DNA of 64,000 nt, from positions 248,001-312,000 of the forward strand of contig NZ_JBGGWB010000002.1 of the NCBI RefSeq assembly GCF_041321155.1, given 5' to 3'. Numbering within the stretch: the stretch's first letter is position 1; every line of letters begins with the position of its first letter. A program made the translations under genes and the position numbers. Source of the DNA: Sphingomonas sp. IW22. GTDB taxonomy: Bacteria > Pseudomonadota > Alphaproteobacteria > Sphingomonadales > Sphingomonadaceae. This document shows positions 62,956 through 64,000 of this stretch, piece by piece. Below the pieces are notes generated by a model. The model did not search any database. It was not told the DNA's origin and saw only the letters and a program-made list of their open reading frames with translations.

Positions 62956-64000
62956 TCAGTCGTTCGTGTTGTTCCACGCAGCAATCTGCTGCTCAAGGAA
63001 GCTTTGCGTTGATTTATAGGCCGCGACCTTGGCGTCCATGCTGGCGAATTGCTGGGTCATGCGCGTGCGCATCGCCTCTGCCGCCTCCAGCGCCTTCTCG
63101 CGCTGTTCGCTCACATCGGCCACCATGTCCGAATAGCGGGTTTCACTGGCGCCCAGGCCGGTGGTGCGGCTGGACGCGCTCAAGGCGATCAGCCGCAGCG
63201 AGGCGGGCAGGCCGCTCGTTGAGCTGAACATCGATTCCACCGCTTGCAGATTGGCGGACAGCGCGGAGTTCAGTCGAGTCGTATCGACGCCCAGCGTGCC
63301 GTCGCGATTAGTGGAAACCCCGATTTCGGCCAGTGTGCGCGGTCCGTCCGTGTCACTCGTCAGCACAGTCGAGGCCAGCTGCGAAAGCTGGCTCTTCAGT
63401 GCGCGGGCCGCCGGGTCCGCGCGAAGGCTGCCCTCCTTCGGGTCGGTGGCCGTGGCCAGCATCGATTGAAGTTCGTTATAGGCGGCGACAAAATCCTGCA
63501 CCGCTTGCGACAGCCCCTCGGTCGGGGGCGTCGTGCCGACCTGAACCAGCGTGCCGGGTTTTGCCGTTACCAGTCCCAGTCGGATGCCGGGAACCAGATC
63601 CTCGATGCTGTTCGATTGGCGGCGCACCGCAACGCCGTCGATCGCGACGATCGCGTCCTGTGCCTGCGTGCCGATGGTCGCAGGCTTGTTCGTTCCGACC
63701 TCGAGGGAGGCGAGGGAGGCGGGTGCGGGCGTGGGTGCCGGGCTTGCGGCGGGATCGGCCACCGCCGTCAACGTAAAGGCCTGGCTGTCACCGGTCGCGC
63801 CCTTCAGCACCAGTCGCGCGCCGGTCGTGTCGCTGACGATGCTGGCGGTGACGCCCGCTTTCTTGGCGTTGATCGCGGCGGCAATGCCTGACAGGGTGGC
63901 GTCGCCTTGGCCGATGGTTATGTCGATGCTGGCGGCACTGCCGGGGATGAAGTCGGTCATCACGCCTGCTTCGACCGTAGCCGAACCGAAGGTCAGCGTC
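62956..64000 (-). CDS. fliD: Flagellar hook-associated protein 2 (filament cap), 5' end cut by window
   Basis: The frame is open to base 64000, so the N-terminus is missing; a GTG at 63963 is internal. The visible part has DITIGQGDATLSGIAAAINAK and the DGTLGVDTTRLNSALSANLQAVESMF signature of FliD C-terminal regions, ending in a helical AEAMRTRMTQQFASMDAKVAAYKSTQSFLEQQIAAW. It caps the growing filament and folds flagellin. A proline/alanine-rich linker (ASPAPTPAPASLA) interrupts the middle. Upstream of fliS. Confidence 0.94.
   Translation of the reverse strand, partial: TLTFGSATVEAGVMTDFIPGSAASIDITIGQGDATLSGIAAAINAKKAGVTASIVSDTTGARLVLKGATGDSQAFTLTAVADPAASPAPTPAPASLASLEVGTNKPATIGTQAQDAIVAIDGVAVRRQSNSIEDLVPGIRLGLVTAKPGTLVQVGTTPPTEGLSQAVQDFVAAYNELQSMLATATDPKEGSLRADPAARALKSQLSQLASTVLTSDTDGPRTLAEIGVSTNRDGTLGVDTTRLNSALSANLQAVESMFSSTSGLPASLRLIALSASSRTTGLGASETRYSDMVADVSEQREKALEAAEAMRTRMTQQFASMDAKVAAYKSTQSFLEQQIAAWNNTND

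Overview
The window is a continuous piece of a GC-rich chromosome from an alphaproteobacterium, most likely a member of the Sphingomonadaceae (Sphingomonas or a close relative). This rests on gene content and protein style: a gene-transfer-agent-type head-tail cluster, GapR, small sphingomonad-type lipoproteins, an OmpA-like porin with a long proline linker, an 84-residue ATP synthase epsilon subunit, and a three-gene cytochrome bc1 operon. No tRNA, rRNA, CRISPR array, insertion sequence, integrase or lysis gene was seen.

Layout. Positions 1-13449 (+) hold a tightly packed, translationally coupled GTA-like cluster in the classical order: small terminase (cut by the window edge), large terminase, portal, a small membrane protein, prohead protease, capsid, connector, a very small protein, tail terminator, tail tube, two tail-assembly chaperones, short tape measure, distal tail protein, hub, NlpC/P60 peptidase, tail tip and a DUF2793 protein. 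A hairpin with a T-rich tail separates the head genes from the connector and tail genes. The distal tail gene carries a ~560-residue N-terminal extension, while the tail-tip protein is short.

13556-26355 is housekeeping: OmpA, nrdR-glyA-rpiB, a betaine-lipid pair (btaA-btaB), lipB, two membrane proteins, hemF and trmL. 26543-29303 is petABC, followed by apt. 30043-36436 holds a lipoprotein, a MaoC-like dehydratase, a phosphodiesterase, ychF, a PAP2 phosphatase, a 2OG oxygenase and an M28 peptidase. 36555-39652 holds rpsD, two tiny proteins, chorismate mutase and a cpaF ATPase.

39816-45277 (-) is the F1 ATP synthase operon atpH-A-G-D-C, with a lipoprotein gene inserted between atpG and atpD. 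Next come DUF423, a CPA2 antiporter coupled to a NifU-like protein, cvpA, pth and rplY. 50077-57363 has a penicillin-acylase-type hydrolase and a divergent MarR / EmrA-EmrB-outer-membrane efflux locus with a palindrome between them. The end holds ruvC, yebC, gapR, an amidohydrolase, a thiD-VOC fusion, rnhB, fliS and the cut end of fliD.

No wholly new system is evident. The most unusual points are the redesigned tail tip of the GTA cluster, the lipoprotein embedded in the atp operon, the ThiD-VOC fusion, the NifU-like protein lacking its third cysteine, and several very small genes locked between housekeeping genes. All functions are inferred from reading the sequence; no database search was run.
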